Shown here in pieces: positions 6,976-17,046 of a stretch of 64,000 nucleotides of DNA. A program made the translations under genes and the position numbers. Source of the DNA: UBA5486 sp036744795 (GTDB taxonomy: Bacteria > Bacillota > UBA4882 > UBA10575); NCBI GenBank assembly GCA_036744795.1, contig DAIOHK010000001.1, positions 1 through 64,000 on the forward strand. Reading direction: 5' to 3'. The notes under the pieces were generated by a model. It saw nothing but the letters and a program-made list of their open reading frames with translations, was not told the origin of the DNA and made no database searches. Position 1 is the first letter of the stretch; each line of letters begins with the position of its first letter.

Positions 6976-8238
6976 TTATCCTTTAGTTCTTACAATTTCA
7001 GCACCAAGTTCTGTCAATTTCTCTTCTATTTTTTCATAACCCCGATTGATATGTTGTACACCTTCAATAATAGTCTTACCTTCAGCAGCTAACCCTGAGA
7101 GAACTAGTGCGGCACCAGCCCTAAGGTCCGGAGCGATTACTGCAGCCCCAGTCAAGCGATTTACCCCCTTAATAACTGCACTTCTTCCCTCTACCCTAAT
7201 ATTTGCTCCCATTCGCACCAATTCATCTACATAGCGAAAGCGCCCACCAAAAACATTTTCTGTAATCACGCTGGTACCTTCCGCCAAAGACATTACTGCT
7301 GTCATTTGCGGTTGTATATCAGTAGGAAAACCTGGATAAGGAAGAACCATAACATCAATGGACGAAAGTTTTGGTCCAGCAATCACTCGAACGGTATCTT
7401 CCACAATAATAATCTTTACACCCGCTTCTTTTAACTTAGCAGTAAGGGCCTCAATATGTTCAGGAATAACATCAATTAAAGTTACATCTCCTCCAGTTAT
7501 TGCCGCTGCTAACATATAAGTTCCTACCTCTATTCGATCAGGAATAACAGTATAATCAATAGGAGTTTTTCGCAAAGAAGAAACGCCTTCAATTCTAATG
7601 GTATCAGTACCCGCCCCCCTAATTCGGGCACCTAAACGATTATAAAAGTTTTGTTCTTCAATTATTTCCGGCTCTTTAGCGGCATTTTTAATAACTGTTG
7701 TACCCTCAGCCAGAATCGCAGCTGCCATAATATTTTCCGTCGCACCAACACTCGGAAAGTCTAAATGAATATCTATACCTTTCAATTTCGGGGCTTGTGC
7801 ATAGACATATCCATGTTCTTCGATAACTTCAGCACCTAAAGCTTGAAACCCCTTGAGATGTAAATCTATAGGCCTTTGCCCAATCACACATCCTCCAGGT
7901 TGGAAAAGTTTAACTTTTCCAACCTTCGTAAGTAGTGGTCCCATAACTTGAACCGATGCCCGCATCTCCCGGACCAGTTCATCAGGTGCAGAATAATGGA
8001 GTTCCTTCTTAGGTTTAATACGTAAAACTGCTTCATCCTCCCAAGTTATCTCTACACCTAAACTTCTTAAAACCTCAATCATTGTTAAAACATCTTTGAT
8101 CTGTGGAACATTACGGATAATACATTCATTTTCTACTAGTATTGAAGCAGCCATCAATTTTAAAACTGCATTTTTAGCACCGCTAATCTTTACTTTACCA
8201 CTAAGTCGGTGACCGCCTATGATGTGCAATTGTTCCAA
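6976..8238 (-). CDS. murA: UDP-N-acetylglucosamine 1-carboxyvinyltransferase
   Basis: MurA transfers enolpyruvate from PEP to UDP-GlcNAc, the first committed step of peptidoglycan synthesis in the cytoplasm. The 420-residue length is standard for the family. Diagnostic features are LSGKVKISGAKNAVL near the N-terminus and the loop PGGCVIGQRPIDLH, whose cysteine is the fosfomycin-sensitive catalytic residue. The TTG at 8238 is chosen: GGAGG precedes it by eight bases and the product then begins LEQLHIIGG as family members do; the reading frame stays open upstream for 27 codons without a better start. It ends the wall-synthesis cluster. Confidence 0.96.
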   Translation of the reverse strand: MEQLHIIGGHRLSGKVKISGAKNAVLKLMAASILVENECIIRNVPQIKDVLTMIEVLRSLGVEITWEDEAVLRIKPKKELHYSAPDELVREMRASVQVMGPLLTKVGKVKLFQPGGCVIGQRPIDLHLKGFQALGAEVIEEHGYVYAQAPKLKGIDIHLDFPSVGATENIMAAAILAEGTTVIKNAAKEPEIIEEQNFYNRLGARIRGAGTDTIRIEGVSSLRKTPIDYTVIPDRIEVGTYMLAAAITGGDVTLIDVIPEHIEALTAKLKEAGVKIIIVEDTVRVIAGPKLSSIDVMVLPYPGFPTDIQPQMTAVMSLAEGTSVITENVFGGRFRYVDELVRMGANIRVEGRSAVIKGVNRLTGAAVIAPDLRAGAALVLSGLAAEGKTIIEGVQHINRGYEKIEEKLTELGAEIVRTKG

Positions 8239-8381
8239 CCATGTCACCTCCAAATTGCCGAAATTATCGAGAATAATATTGAGTAATTGTAGTTTTAGAC
8301 GTAGGTATTTTATGCACAAACTATCATCTAAGTGACAATAGGCTTGTCCTTATATTCTTTTATCCACAATCCAAGAAAAAA

Positions 8382-9485
8382 TTAATTCTTTTCTTCGGCC
8401 TCTCGGGAAATATTCATTAAAATACCTAAAGACATCATTGTAATTATCAAAGAAGAACCTCCGTAACTTAATAAAGGAAGTGTTATTCCAGTGGCAGGAA
8501 TAGTAGATGTTACTACCCCAATATTAATTAAAGCTTGAAAGACTACTCCAGAAGTGATCCCTACAGCCAACAGATTTCCATAAGAGTCGGTAGCAGATAA
8601 AGCAATTTTATAACCGCGCCAAGCTAAGAATAGAAAAGTAATTAGAACCAAGAACGTTCCTAATAAACCTAATTCTTCCCCAATAATTGAAAAGATGTAA
8701 TCAGTATGCGGCTCAGGCAAATAAAAGAATTTCTGCCTACTTCTACCCAGACCCAAACCAAAAATGCCTCCGGAACCTAACGCCATCAAAGATTGAATAA
8801 TCTGCCAACCCGATCCTTTTGGATCCTTCATCGGATCAATAAAAGATAAAAGCCGTTGTAATCTATACTGTTCCTTAATTATCAAAACTGTCCCGATTCC
8901 TAAAGCGGATAAACCTAAAAAAAGTAAGTGATCAATGCGGACTCCAGCTGCAAAAAGCATGGTGAAAAAAATTGTAAAAATAACTATAGTTGTCCCCAGA
9001 TCGGGTTCCATCATTATTAAACCACAGATTAATCCTAAATAACAAAGGGGAACTAAAACTCCAATTGAAAAAGAACGGACTTCCGGGCCAATCTCAGCCA
9101 AATAATGAGCCAGCACAAAGATAATTGCTAGTTTCGCAAATTCAGAAGGTTGTATATTAAAAAAACGGAAATTAAACCAGCGTTTAGCCCCATGGATATC
9201 TTCACCAAAAAAAAGAACCAGTACTAAAAGAATAGGTGCTAAAAAGGCAAATAATAAGGTAAACTTACGAAAATGATGGTAGTCAAAGTTTGCCATTACC
9301 AATAAAACACCCACCGAAAGTAAAGCAAAGACTAACTGTTTTTGTCCAAAAGCAAATGGATTAGCCCCATTACTCGCACTTAAAGCCTTGGGAAAACTGG
9401 CACTAGTAACCATAATAATACCGAGAATTAAAAGGAAAAGAACAGCCAGTAAAATAAAGAGATCTGGTTTTCTTTTATTTGTCAT
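8382..9485 (-). CDS. ftsW: SEDS lipid II polymerase FtsW/SpoVE
   Basis: This 367-residue polytopic membrane protein belongs to the SEDS family, which polymerises lipid II at the septum (FtsW) or during spore cortex formation (SpoVE). About ten membrane helices are visible. Family motifs include GAKRWF with FNIQPSEFAKL, EPDLGTT, GLGLGRSRQKFFYLPEPHTDYIF and PLLSYGGSS. It follows mraY and precedes murA. In Bacillus the gene at this place is spoVE, flanked by murD and murG, both of which are absent here. FtsW and SpoVE cannot be separated by sequence alone; the SpoVD-like partner upstream makes either reading plausible. Confidence 0.92.
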   Translation of the reverse strand: MTNKRKPDLFILLAVLFLLILGIIMVTSASFPKALSASNGANPFAFGQKQLVFALLSVGVLLVMANFDYHHFRKFTLLFAFLAPILLVLVLFFGEDIHGAKRWFNFRFFNIQPSEFAKLAIIFVLAHYLAEIGPEVRSFSIGVLVPLCYLGLICGLIMMEPDLGTTIVIFTIFFTMLFAAGVRIDHLLFLGLSALGIGTVLIIKEQYRLQRLLSFIDPMKDPKGSGWQIIQSLMALGSGGIFGLGLGRSRQKFFYLPEPHTDYIFSIIGEELGLLGTFLVLITFLFLAWRGYKIALSATDSYGNLLAVGITSGVVFQALINIGVVTSTIPATGITLPLLSYGGSSLIITMMSLGILMNISREAEEKN

Positions 9486-9511
9486 CCCCTCACCTCAAAA
9501 AAAAGAACTCA

Positions 9512-10492
9512 TCATCCTATTTTATAACCAGCCAAGCCTAATAATGCTAATAGGATTCCAACAACCCAAAATCTAATTACCACTTTACTTTCGAGCATAC
9601 CACCAAGTTCGTAGTGATGATGAAGAGGGCTCATGCGCAAAACTCTTTTCCCGGTAGTTTTAAAAGAAAGCACCTGAATAATGACAGAAAGAGCCTCGGC
9701 AACAAAGATTCCGCCAATGATCGGAAGAAAGAGAGCAGTCCTAGAAAGAATTCCAATCGAACCCAAAGCCGCACCTAATGCTAATGATCCAGTATCACCC
9801 ATAAATACCTGAGCTGGAGGAGCATTAAACCAAACAAAACCCAAACAAGCACCAACTAATGCAGCTGCAAAGATTGCTAAACCCATTTCCCCTTGGAGAA
9901 TTGCTAAAATTCCCATGGCGATCCCAGCAATCATTGTTGTTCCACCAGCCAGCCCATCAAGGCCATCTGTCAAATTTACAGCATTAGACATTGATACCAT
10001 TGTGAAAAGAATAAATAAAAAAGCAATTACCGGATTTACAAAAGCAATATGAACTGAAAAATAGGGAACCATCAAAGTCTCCATTATTCCTGTTTTAATT
10101 ACATATAATCCAAGAAGGCCAGCAAAAAAAACCTCTCCCAGAAGTTTATAACGAGCTTTTAACCCCAATGACCTATGATTAATGATATTCAGTAGATCAT
10201 CTACAAATCCTAAGCCACCGTAGCATAAAGTAATTAAAAGACACCACCGAAGCGTATTAGGCCAAGGACGATTAGTACCAGCAACAATCCCTGCGGCAAT
10301 CCCAAAGAGAATCAAGACTCCACCCATTGTAGGGGTTCCAGCTTTTGTTAGATGTGTCTTTGGCCCTTCTTCTCTAATGTTCTGTCCAAATTTAAGTTTC
10401 GATAATAACCGAATCACATAAGGTCCAATTAAAACTACAACTAAAAAGGCACTCAAGCCCGCTAACAACAGACCCATCCATGGAATATTCAT
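9512..10492 (-). CDS. mraY: Phospho-MurNAc-pentapeptide transferase
   Basis: MraY attaches phospho-MurNAc-pentapeptide to undecaprenyl phosphate, making lipid I at the inner membrane face. The 326-residue protein has about ten membrane helices and the expected motifs: GTPTMGG near residue 52, the cytoplasmic DDLL region, NAVNLTDGLDGLAGG, GDTGSLALGA and the histidine motif PLHHHYE. Its ATG overlaps the murF stop codon in ATGA, so the two are translationally coupled. The gene downstream is ftsW, whereas murD is expected there in most relatives. Confidence 0.96.
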   Translation of the reverse strand: MNIPWMGLLLAGLSAFLVVVLIGPYVIRLLSKLKFGQNIREEGPKTHLTKAGTPTMGGVLILFGIAAGIVAGTNRPWPNTLRWCLLITLCYGGLGFVDDLLNIINHRSLGLKARYKLLGEVFFAGLLGLYVIKTGIMETLMVPYFSVHIAFVNPVIAFLFILFTMVSMSNAVNLTDGLDGLAGGTTMIAGIAMGILAILQGEMGLAIFAAALVGACLGFVWFNAPPAQVFMGDTGSLALGAALGSIGILSRTALFLPIIGGIFVAEALSVIIQVLSFKTTGKRVLRMSPLHHHYELGGMLESKVVIRFWVVGILLALLGLAGYKIG

Positions 10493-11895
10493 CTTATTTT
10501 TTCCTCCCTAGTTTGACATAACATTTTATTAACTATTTCTTCCATCTTCATGCCTCTAGATCCTTTGATTAATACTGCATCTCCGGAATTTAAGAATCTC
10601 CTTAGACTCTCCCACAATTCTTCTTTATCTGAAAAATGTTGGGCAAATATGCCTTTGCTTTTTGCAACTCGTACTGCTTCCTTGCTAGCTGGACCATATG
10701 CAAATAGTCCGGAGCAATTATTAGTCGCTACCAATTCACCAATTTGTTGGTGAGCTTGAATAGTAATCTTTCCTAATTCAAGCATGTCCCCAAGAACGGC
10801 AATTTTTCGTCCTGGGTTTTTTAGTTTATCTAAAACTTCCAGTGCCACTTGGACTGAAGCAGGGCTTGCATTATATGTATCATCAAGAATAGTAATACCA
10901 TCAACTTCTAGCTGCCGAAGACGATTATTAACCATTGAAACTCCTTGTAACCCTTCTACAATGCCTTGCGGAGTAACATCTAATGCTAACCCAACAATCG
11001 AAGCTGCCAAAGCATTTGTTATATTATGACGTCCCACTAATGGTAGAAGAAATCGAAATTCACCCCATTTGCCATCCACCTTAACTTCCTCCCCATTCTC
11101 TCGGGAAAACGTCTCCTTTACCCATAGAGCAGGTTCAATTCCCGGTATACTATATTGACCACCTAAACTGTAAAAAAAGCTTTTTCCGGAAAAAAAATTA
11201 GCCATTTTTGCAACTAAAGGATCATCACCATTTAGAATAGCTATTCCTCCAGAAGGTAAAGATTGAATTAATTCTGCTTTTGTTTCAAAAATTGCTTGCT
11301 TAGTTCCTAATAATTCAAGATGAGTGAGCCCAACATTAGTAACTACTCCAAAATTGGGTCGGGCTATATTTGCTAGATACTCTATCTGTCCCTTACCTCG
11401 CATCCCCATTTCTACCACAACAGCTTCAGTAGAGGAATCGATTTTTAAGAGGGTCATCGGTAAACCAATTTCATTATTGAAATTCTTTTCCGTTTTTACC
11501 ACTTTCATTTTCTGTTCTAATACCGAAGCAATTAACTCTTTAGTAGTAGTTTTTCCATTACTACCTGTAACTCCAATTACTGGAATTGAAAAGCGAAGCC
11601 GATGATAACGAGCTAAATAACCAAAAGCTTTAAGGCTGTCAGGCACCAAAATTACAGGCACCCCCAGATCTTCCGGCGGTTCTTGCTCAACTATTACTGC
11701 ACCAGCACCTCTTGCCAACGCTTGATTAAGAAAATCATGCCCATCAAAATTCTCACCCCGTAATGCAATAAACAGTTCATTACGACGAATAGTTCTGCTA
11801 TCAATACTAACTCCCGTAAGCTGTATATTATCTTTAGGCCACAGTAGCTTACCCTTAGTAGCAGTTATTATCTCCTGCAAGGTAAAATTAGGCAT
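10489..11895 (-). CDS. murF: UDP-MurNAc-tripeptide-D-Ala-D-Ala ligase
   Basis: MurF adds D-alanyl-D-alanine to the UDP-MurNAc tripeptide using ATP. The 468-residue length is normal for the family. It shows the substrate-binding N-terminal domain (SIDSRTI, ALRGENFDGHDF), the P-loop GVTGSNGKTTTKE, the central motif VVEMGMRGKGQI and the C-terminal LDDTYNASPASV motif. The start overlaps the end of murE by eight bases and the end overlaps mraY by four, so all three are probably read from one message. Confidence 0.96.
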   Translation of the reverse strand: MPNFTLQEIITATKGKLLWPKDNIQLTGVSIDSRTIRRNELFIALRGENFDGHDFLNQALARGAGAVIVEQEPPEDLGVPVILVPDSLKAFGYLARYHRLRFSIPVIGVTGSNGKTTTKELIASVLEQKMKVVKTEKNFNNEIGLPMTLLKIDSSTEAVVVEMGMRGKGQIEYLANIARPNFGVVTNVGLTHLELLGTKQAIFETKAELIQSLPSGGIAILNGDDPLVAKMANFFSGKSFFYSLGGQYSIPGIEPALWVKETFSRENGEEVKVDGKWGEFRFLLPLVGRHNITNALAASIVGLALDVTPQGIVEGLQGVSMVNNRLRQLEVDGITILDDTYNASPASVQVALEVLDKLKNPGRKIAVLGDMLELGKITIQAHQQIGELVATNNCSGLFAYGPASKEAVRVAKSKGIFAQHFSDKEELWESLRRFLNSGDAVLIKGSRGMKMEEIVNKMLCQTREEKIR

Positions 11896-13357
11896 TTTCC
11901 TTCTCCTTTATTGCTAATTCAGCGATCTGCTTATCATCAAAATGAATAACATAATCCCCAAAATCCTGATAAGTTTCATGTCCCTTACCAGCAATAATCA
12001 CCATATCTCCCTTTTTAGCGATAGAGATTGCTTTTCTAATTGCTGTTTCACGGTCGAGAATGATCTCGTAATTTTCCGGATTATCTTGCTGGGTAAATCC
12101 GGCTTTTATTTGCTCTACAATAATACTTGGATCCTCTCTTCGTGGATTATCATTGGTAATAATTGCATAGTCACTTAACTCAGCAACAATCCTTCCCATT
12201 ATGGGTCTTTTTCCCCGATCTCGATTTCCACCACAACCAAAGACAGTAATTACCCGATTTTTCACCAAAGCCCTAGCAGTAGATAGAATGTTTTTAAGGC
12301 TGTCAGGAGTATGGGCATAATCAACTACTACGGTATATTCATTACTTCCGGGAACAAGTTCAAACCGACCTGGTACTCCCGTTAAATGTTCTAATCCTTT
12401 GTAGATTTTACTTGGATCAAGGCCTAGAGAAAATCCGGTCCCAATCGCTGCTAGTGCATTATAAACATTAAATTTACCAATTAAATTTAACCTGAGATGA
12501 GTATCTCCCCAGGGAGTAACCAGGTTAAACTCCGTGTTTTTCATCGTACTTTCGACATCTTCCGCCCGAATTTGCGCTTCTGGATTAAGACCATAACTTA
12601 ATACTTTAGTACCAGTTAACTTAATAATCTCCTTAGCTCTAGGGTCATCAATATTTATAATTGCCCTTGCTTCTTTAGAAAGGGCAGTAAAAAAACGAGC
12701 TTTTACCTTGAAATATTCTTCAAAAGTCTGGTGAAAATCAAGATGATCCCGGGTAATATTAGTAAATACTCCTCTAAAAAAAGACAATCCTTCAATTCTA
12801 TCAAGGGCAATTGCGTGAGAAGAAACTTCCATCACTACATATTCAGTCTCTGCTTTCACCATTTTCGATAATAAATGTTGTAGCTCCAAAGAAGCAGGGG
12901 TCGTATTTCTGCTCGGAAGTCGCTTATCATCAATAATATTAAATATTGTACCAATTAGACCGGTTTTATATCCTGCTTGCTCTAAAATAGAACGGATTAA
13001 GAATGCAGTGGTAGTTTTACCTTTTGTCCCAGTAATCCCAATTATCTCCAATTTGGAAGCAGGATTATCGTAAAAATTTCTTCCTACTATAGCTTGGGCC
13101 TTTTGAGTACTCTCCACCAAAATAGTATTAATTCCTTCATCCACTTCGATAGGTTTTTCAATCATAACAGTAGTCGCTCCGCGAGCAATAGCATCTGAAA
13201 CATACATATGTCCATCTAAAACACTGCCCTTTAGAGCAATAAAAAGCGAACCCGGCCTTACCTGTTGAGAATTGGAAACTACAGAAGAAATTTCTGTCTC
13301 GGGATCTCCTCTCAATTCCAACACAGATAAGCCATTGATTACTTGTTTCAATTTCAT
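11888..13357 (-). CDS. murE: UDP-MurNAc-L-Ala-D-Glu:diamino acid ligase
   Basis: MurE adds the third residue of the stem peptide. The 489-residue protein has the P-loop GITGTKGKTTTAFLI, the VMEVSSHA motif and VVDYAHTPDSL. Around residues 407-410 the sequence NDNPRREDP contains DNPR, the motif that marks meso-diaminopimelate-adding rather than lysine-adding enzymes. The ATG at 13357 is preferred, eight bases after GGAAGG; an in-frame GTG three codons earlier overlaps that site. It ends inside murF. Confidence 0.95.
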   Translation of the reverse strand: MKLKQVINGLSVLELRGDPETEISSVVSNSQQVRPGSLFIALKGSVLDGHMYVSDAIARGATTVMIEKPIEVDEGINTILVESTQKAQAIVGRNFYDNPASKLEIIGITGTKGKTTTAFLIRSILEQAGYKTGLIGTIFNIIDDKRLPSRNTTPASLELQHLLSKMVKAETEYVVMEVSSHAIALDRIEGLSFFRGVFTNITRDHLDFHQTFEEYFKVKARFFTALSKEARAIINIDDPRAKEIIKLTGTKVLSYGLNPEAQIRAEDVESTMKNTEFNLVTPWGDTHLRLNLIGKFNVYNALAAIGTGFSLGLDPSKIYKGLEHLTGVPGRFELVPGSNEYTVVVDYAHTPDSLKNILSTARALVKNRVITVFGCGGNRDRGKRPIMGRIVAELSDYAIITNDNPRREDPSIIVEQIKAGFTQQDNPENYEIILDRETAIRKAISIAKKGDMVIIAGKGHETYQDFGDYVIHFDDKQIAELAIKEKENA

Positions 13358-13438
13358 GTATAACACCTTCCAGGATACAATATTTAATTAGACTACTATA
13401 ATGATATTCTTTGCGTAATTTAGCATTTTATTCCACTA

Positions 13439-15553
13439 TTAGTTATCCCCGGTAGCAACAAAATGAACAGTCACGATAGCACCTGGGCTTAGGCGTGTAC
13501 CAGGCGTAGGTAGCTGTTTAAAAGCTATTCCAGTACCATTAGCTACTATTTTCAAACCCAAATCTGTAAGAACCTTATTTACCTCGGAGAACGAAAGCCC
13601 TGTTAAATCTGGAACAACCACAGTTGATAAATCCTTCCCATATTTCGATTCTTCATCAAAGTAAAGTAAGATTGTGGTTTTCGGTTTTACCATTATTCCC
13701 GCTTTAGGACTTTGTGAAATCACAAATTCCCCACGCCCAATTCCTCTCCAGGTAAGACCTTTTCTGGACAAACTCTTAATTGCATCTTCACGAGGAAGAT
13801 GTATTAAGTTTGGTACAACTAAAGAATTTTCGCCGTCTGTATGAACATCTCCTTCTCTTTTTGCTTCTGGCTTTACTCTTAAATATTTTAAAACATCCGA
13901 AACTATTGTTGAAAATACTGGTGCGGCAATTACGCCCCCATATTTCACTGGAGATTGTGGCTCATCCAAAATAACAATCGCAGCAATTTTTGGATTTTCC
14001 ACCGGTGCAAACCCGATAAATGAAGCTATTCTTTCCTGCCCATAAACACCATCTTTTGGTTTTTGTGCTGTACCCGTCTTCCCGGCAACAGTATAACCTT
14101 CAATTCTTGCCCTGTTCCCGGAACCATTTTCCACAACTGATTCAAGAATAAAAGAGAGTTCTTGTGCTGTTTGTTTGGAGATTACCCTACGAATGGTTTT
14201 TTTCTCAAATTCTTGTATCATCTGTTTGCCATCAGGAGTTCTTATTTCTTTAACCAAACGTGGTTGAAGAAGCTCTCCGCCATTAGCAATTACAGAAAGT
14301 GCCCCTAAAAGCTGGAGAGGAGTAATGGAAATTCCCTGGCCAAACCCCATTGTAGCTAATTCAACATTTTTCACTCGAGAAATAGGTGGAACTATTCCCC
14401 TGGCTTCACCTGGAAAGTCCAGTCCGGTCTGTTTCCCAAAATTGAAAGCCTTTAAATACTGGTAAAATTTTTCCTGCCCTATACGAAGCGCAAGGGAAGC
14501 AAATACCGGATTGCATGAGTTTTCAACAGCTTCGATAAAGGTCTGGCTCCCATGACCTCCGGCTCGCCAGCATCTTAATCTTCTATCTTCTACTACTAAA
14601 AAACCCGGATCAAAAAATTCTGAATTTCTCTGGGTTATTCCTTCCTCAAAAGCAATGGCGGAAGTAACGATCTTGAAAGTGGAACCAGGTTCAAACTGGT
14701 CAGTAAGCACCCAATTCCGACGGGCGGAATTGGGATAAAGAGAGTATTGATTCGGATCAAAAGTAGGATAATTAGCTAGGGCTAAAATTTCACCATTCAT
14801 TGGATCCATAATAATAATTGCCCCACGTTTGGCTCCATTTGCTAAAACAGCTTTTTCCAGTTCTCTTTCAGTTATATATTGAATTACTTGATCAATCGTT
14901 AATACCAGACATGCTCCATTCTGAGCATCAATAAACCGTCGTTCACCTAAAGGAATATGGTTACCTTTAGAATCATACTCTGCTTGTTCACTTCCTGGAA
15001 TTCCTCTCAAATATTGATCATAATACTTTTCGATTCCTTCTAAGCCCTGATTATCTATACCTGAAATACCCAATAAATGAGCAGCAAGACTACCTCTAAG
15101 GTAGAATCTTTGTGCTTTTTGTGCTACCTCTACCCCAGGAATTCGAGCCTCCATGATACTCCGGACTTCATCGGGATGCGGTTTCAACTTTAGCCAAACA
15201 AAGGAAGTCTTTTTAGTAAGGCGGTTATAAACTTCATCTACTGACATTTTTAATTTTTCCGCTATTATTTTTGCTTCTTCTTCCGGGTTTTTAATTTGAT
15301 ATGGTATGGCATAAATACATTCTGTATCAAAGCTAAAAGCCAAGGTATTCATATTACGGTCAAAAATCGTACCACGCATCGGTTCTACACGGATATCACG
15401 TAGACGTTGATCCTCTGCTAATTTCTGATAATAACTGGTTTTTATCCCCTGAATATAGAAAAGACGACCTATCAGTATCCCTACCACCGCAAAGATACCT
15501 AATAATAGTAAGGTCGTACGTTTCCTAAATATTAATCGATTTAATCCTGGCAC
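13439..15553 (-). CDS. spoVD: Class B penicillin-binding protein, SpoVD/FtsI type
   Basis: Class B PBPs cross-link peptidoglycan at the septum or spore cortex. The 704-residue product has an N-terminal membrane anchor (about residues 10-33), a dimerisation domain, and a transpeptidase domain with the active serine in PGSTFKIVT, the ENSCNP motif and KTGTAQKP. Two C-terminal PASTA domains follow (starting near VVPNLIHLPRE and VVPDLTGLSFSE). SpoVD of Bacillus has one PASTA domain and PBP2B two, so the exact orthologue is uncertain. The GTG at 15553 is chosen because GGGAGG lies seven bases upstream; an in-frame TTG at 15589 overlaps ftsL and lacks a good ribosome binding site. Confidence 0.92.
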   Translation of the reverse strand: MPGLNRLIFRKRTTLLLLGIFAVVGILIGRLFYIQGIKTSYYQKLAEDQRLRDIRVEPMRGTIFDRNMNTLAFSFDTECIYAIPYQIKNPEEEAKIIAEKLKMSVDEVYNRLTKKTSFVWLKLKPHPDEVRSIMEARIPGVEVAQKAQRFYLRGSLAAHLLGISGIDNQGLEGIEKYYDQYLRGIPGSEQAEYDSKGNHIPLGERRFIDAQNGACLVLTIDQVIQYITERELEKAVLANGAKRGAIIIMDPMNGEILALANYPTFDPNQYSLYPNSARRNWVLTDQFEPGSTFKIVTSAIAFEEGITQRNSEFFDPGFLVVEDRRLRCWRAGGHGSQTFIEAVENSCNPVFASLALRIGQEKFYQYLKAFNFGKQTGLDFPGEARGIVPPISRVKNVELATMGFGQGISITPLQLLGALSVIANGGELLQPRLVKEIRTPDGKQMIQEFEKKTIRRVISKQTAQELSFILESVVENGSGNRARIEGYTVAGKTGTAQKPKDGVYGQERIASFIGFAPVENPKIAAIVILDEPQSPVKYGGVIAAPVFSTIVSDVLKYLRVKPEAKREGDVHTDGENSLVVPNLIHLPREDAIKSLSRKGLTWRGIGRGEFVISQSPKAGIMVKPKTTILLYFDEESKYGKDLSTVVVPDLTGLSFSEVNKVLTDLGLKIVANGTGIAFKQLPTPGTRLSPGAIVTVHFVATGDN

Positions 15554-15572
15554 CGGGACCCCTCCCAAAGCT

Positions 15573-16070
15573 TTAATCGAAGATATCAACCCCAGCCAAG
15601 GTACGCCCCAACCCAGAAAGCCAATGAGTTATCTTTTCTGCAATATTTTCCTCTTTCGAATCTAGATTTGAATCTAAAGCCAAAACAGATGGAGGAACAA
15701 TCGGATTTTGCGAAAGAGCTAGTTTGGGAACTGTTTCATTGTCAAGATCATTTTCGCAGAATAACTCTTTATTTTCTAATGCAACTCTTTCGATCTTCTG
15801 CAAAGAAATTCGTTCAGCAATCTCACATTGCAGCCAACCTATTCGCTGGTCCGCCTTTTTTATCTCCGCCTTGACTTCCTCCAAATGAAAATGAGTCTGA
15901 GCTAAAAAAGCTTGAACCAAGGCGTTAATTATTGTAAGTAAGATAATTAATCCAATAATCAGGAAAATCCTCCGGATCTTTTTCCTATTGATCACAATTT
16001 TTTTAGTTTTTTTAATGCGCACCATAGGCACAGGTTCTGGCAGTAACTTTCTGGCATTAGCTGTTAACAT
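15573..16070 (-). CDS. ftsL: FtsL-like septum protein
   Basis: The 165-residue protein has a basic cytoplasmic N-terminus, one membrane helix (about residues 28-49, IFLIIGLIILLTIINALVQAF), and a following coiled-coil segment, the layout of FtsL/septum-formation-initiator proteins that bridge FtsW and its PBP. FtsL sequences diverge strongly, so position between rsmH and the PBP gene is the main evidence. The ATG at 16070 has GGGGAG nine bases upstream and avoids the 80-base overlap with rsmH that an upstream ATG at 16172 would need. The C-terminal extension after the coiled coil is longer than usual and low in obvious motifs. Confidence 0.8.
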   Translation of the reverse strand: MLTANARKLLPEPVPMVRIKKTKKIVINRKKIRRIFLIIGLIILLTIINALVQAFLAQTHFHLEEVKAEIKKADQRIGWLQCEIAERISLQKIERVALENKELFCENDLDNETVPKLALSQNPIVPPSVLALDSNLDSKEENIAEKITHWLSGLGRTLAGVDIFD

Positions 16071-16092
16071 TTCTATGCTCTCCCCTTCCGCC

Positions 16093-17034
16093 CTATACCA
16101 GTTTGTATGCAGCCCTAAGTTTTGCACTTTTACTTCTTGGGTTTTTCGCCCTCTCTTCTTCAGAGGGAACAATTGGATGTGGAGTAAGAATCTTTATCTC
16201 TGGTTTCCCGCTACACTGACAAATCGGAATGTTTGCTGGGCACCGGCAAGATCGTGCCCTTGCCCTAAAAATCCTTTTAACAATCCGATCCTCCAAGGAA
16301 TGAAAACTGATTATAACCATTCGACCACCTGGTTTTAAACAGGATAACCCACTTTCCAGCCCTTCCTTCAAAGCTTCCAATTCTTCATTGACAGCAATTC
16401 TAATCGCCTGAAAAGTACGCCGAGCCGGATGGGGGCCTTTTCTTCTAGCACTTGCCGGTATAGCTGCTTTTATAATAGTGACTAATTGTTCAGTAGTAGT
16501 AATCCTAGATTTTGCACGTTGTTTGACAATAAACTCCGCAATTCTAGCTGCCCAACGTTCTTCCCCATACTCACGGATTACCCTAGTTAACTCCTCTAAA
16601 GAAAACTCATTAATAATATCAGTCGCTGTTAATCCTTGGGAGGAATCCATTCTCATATCAAGTGGTGCACTCTTATGATAGGAAAAGCCTCTTTCATTAA
16701 GATCTAATTGCATTGAGGAAACACCAATATCTAAAAGAATACCATCAACCAAAGGAATGGACTCTTCTTTAAGAATTTTATTTAAATTGCGGAAATTGCC
16801 GTGGCGAAGAATCATCCTGCCCTGAAAAAATGCAAGATTGTTTTGAGCCAGTTTTAAAGCAGTTTCATCCTGATCTATACCAATTAAAGTTCCGGTGGTC
16901 CCCAGATGTTTAGCTATTAAACGGGAATGACCCGCCAGTCCAAGCGTTCCATCGAGAAAAACTTCGCCTTCTTGGGGACGCAAATATTTAATAACCTCTT
17001 CCGGCATTACCGGGAGATGAATTATTTCGGTCAT
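16093..17034 (-). CDS. rsmH: 16S rRNA (cytosine1402-N4)-methyltransferase
   Basis: RsmH (MraW) methylates N4 of C1402 in the decoding centre of 16S rRNA using S-adenosylmethionine. The 313-residue length is typical. The N-terminal MPEEVIKYL, the SAM motif FLDGTLGLAGHS, DGILLDIGVSSMQLD, and ISFHSLEDRIVKRIFR near the C-terminus are hallmark sequences. It follows mraZ by 12 bases in the standard dcw order. Confidence 0.97.
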   Translation of the reverse strand: MTEIIHLPVMPEEVIKYLRPQEGEVFLDGTLGLAGHSRLIAKHLGTTGTLIGIDQDETALKLAQNNLAFFQGRMILRHGNFRNLNKILKEESIPLVDGILLDIGVSSMQLDLNERGFSYHKSAPLDMRMDSSQGLTATDIINEFSLEELTRVIREYGEERWAARIAEFIVKQRAKSRITTTEQLVTIIKAAIPASARRKGPHPARRTFQAIRIAVNEELEALKEGLESGLSCLKPGGRMVIISFHSLEDRIVKRIFRARARSCRCPANIPICQCSGKPEIKILTPHPIVPSEEERAKNPRSKSAKLRAAYKLV

Positions 17035-17046
17035 AACAATACCTAC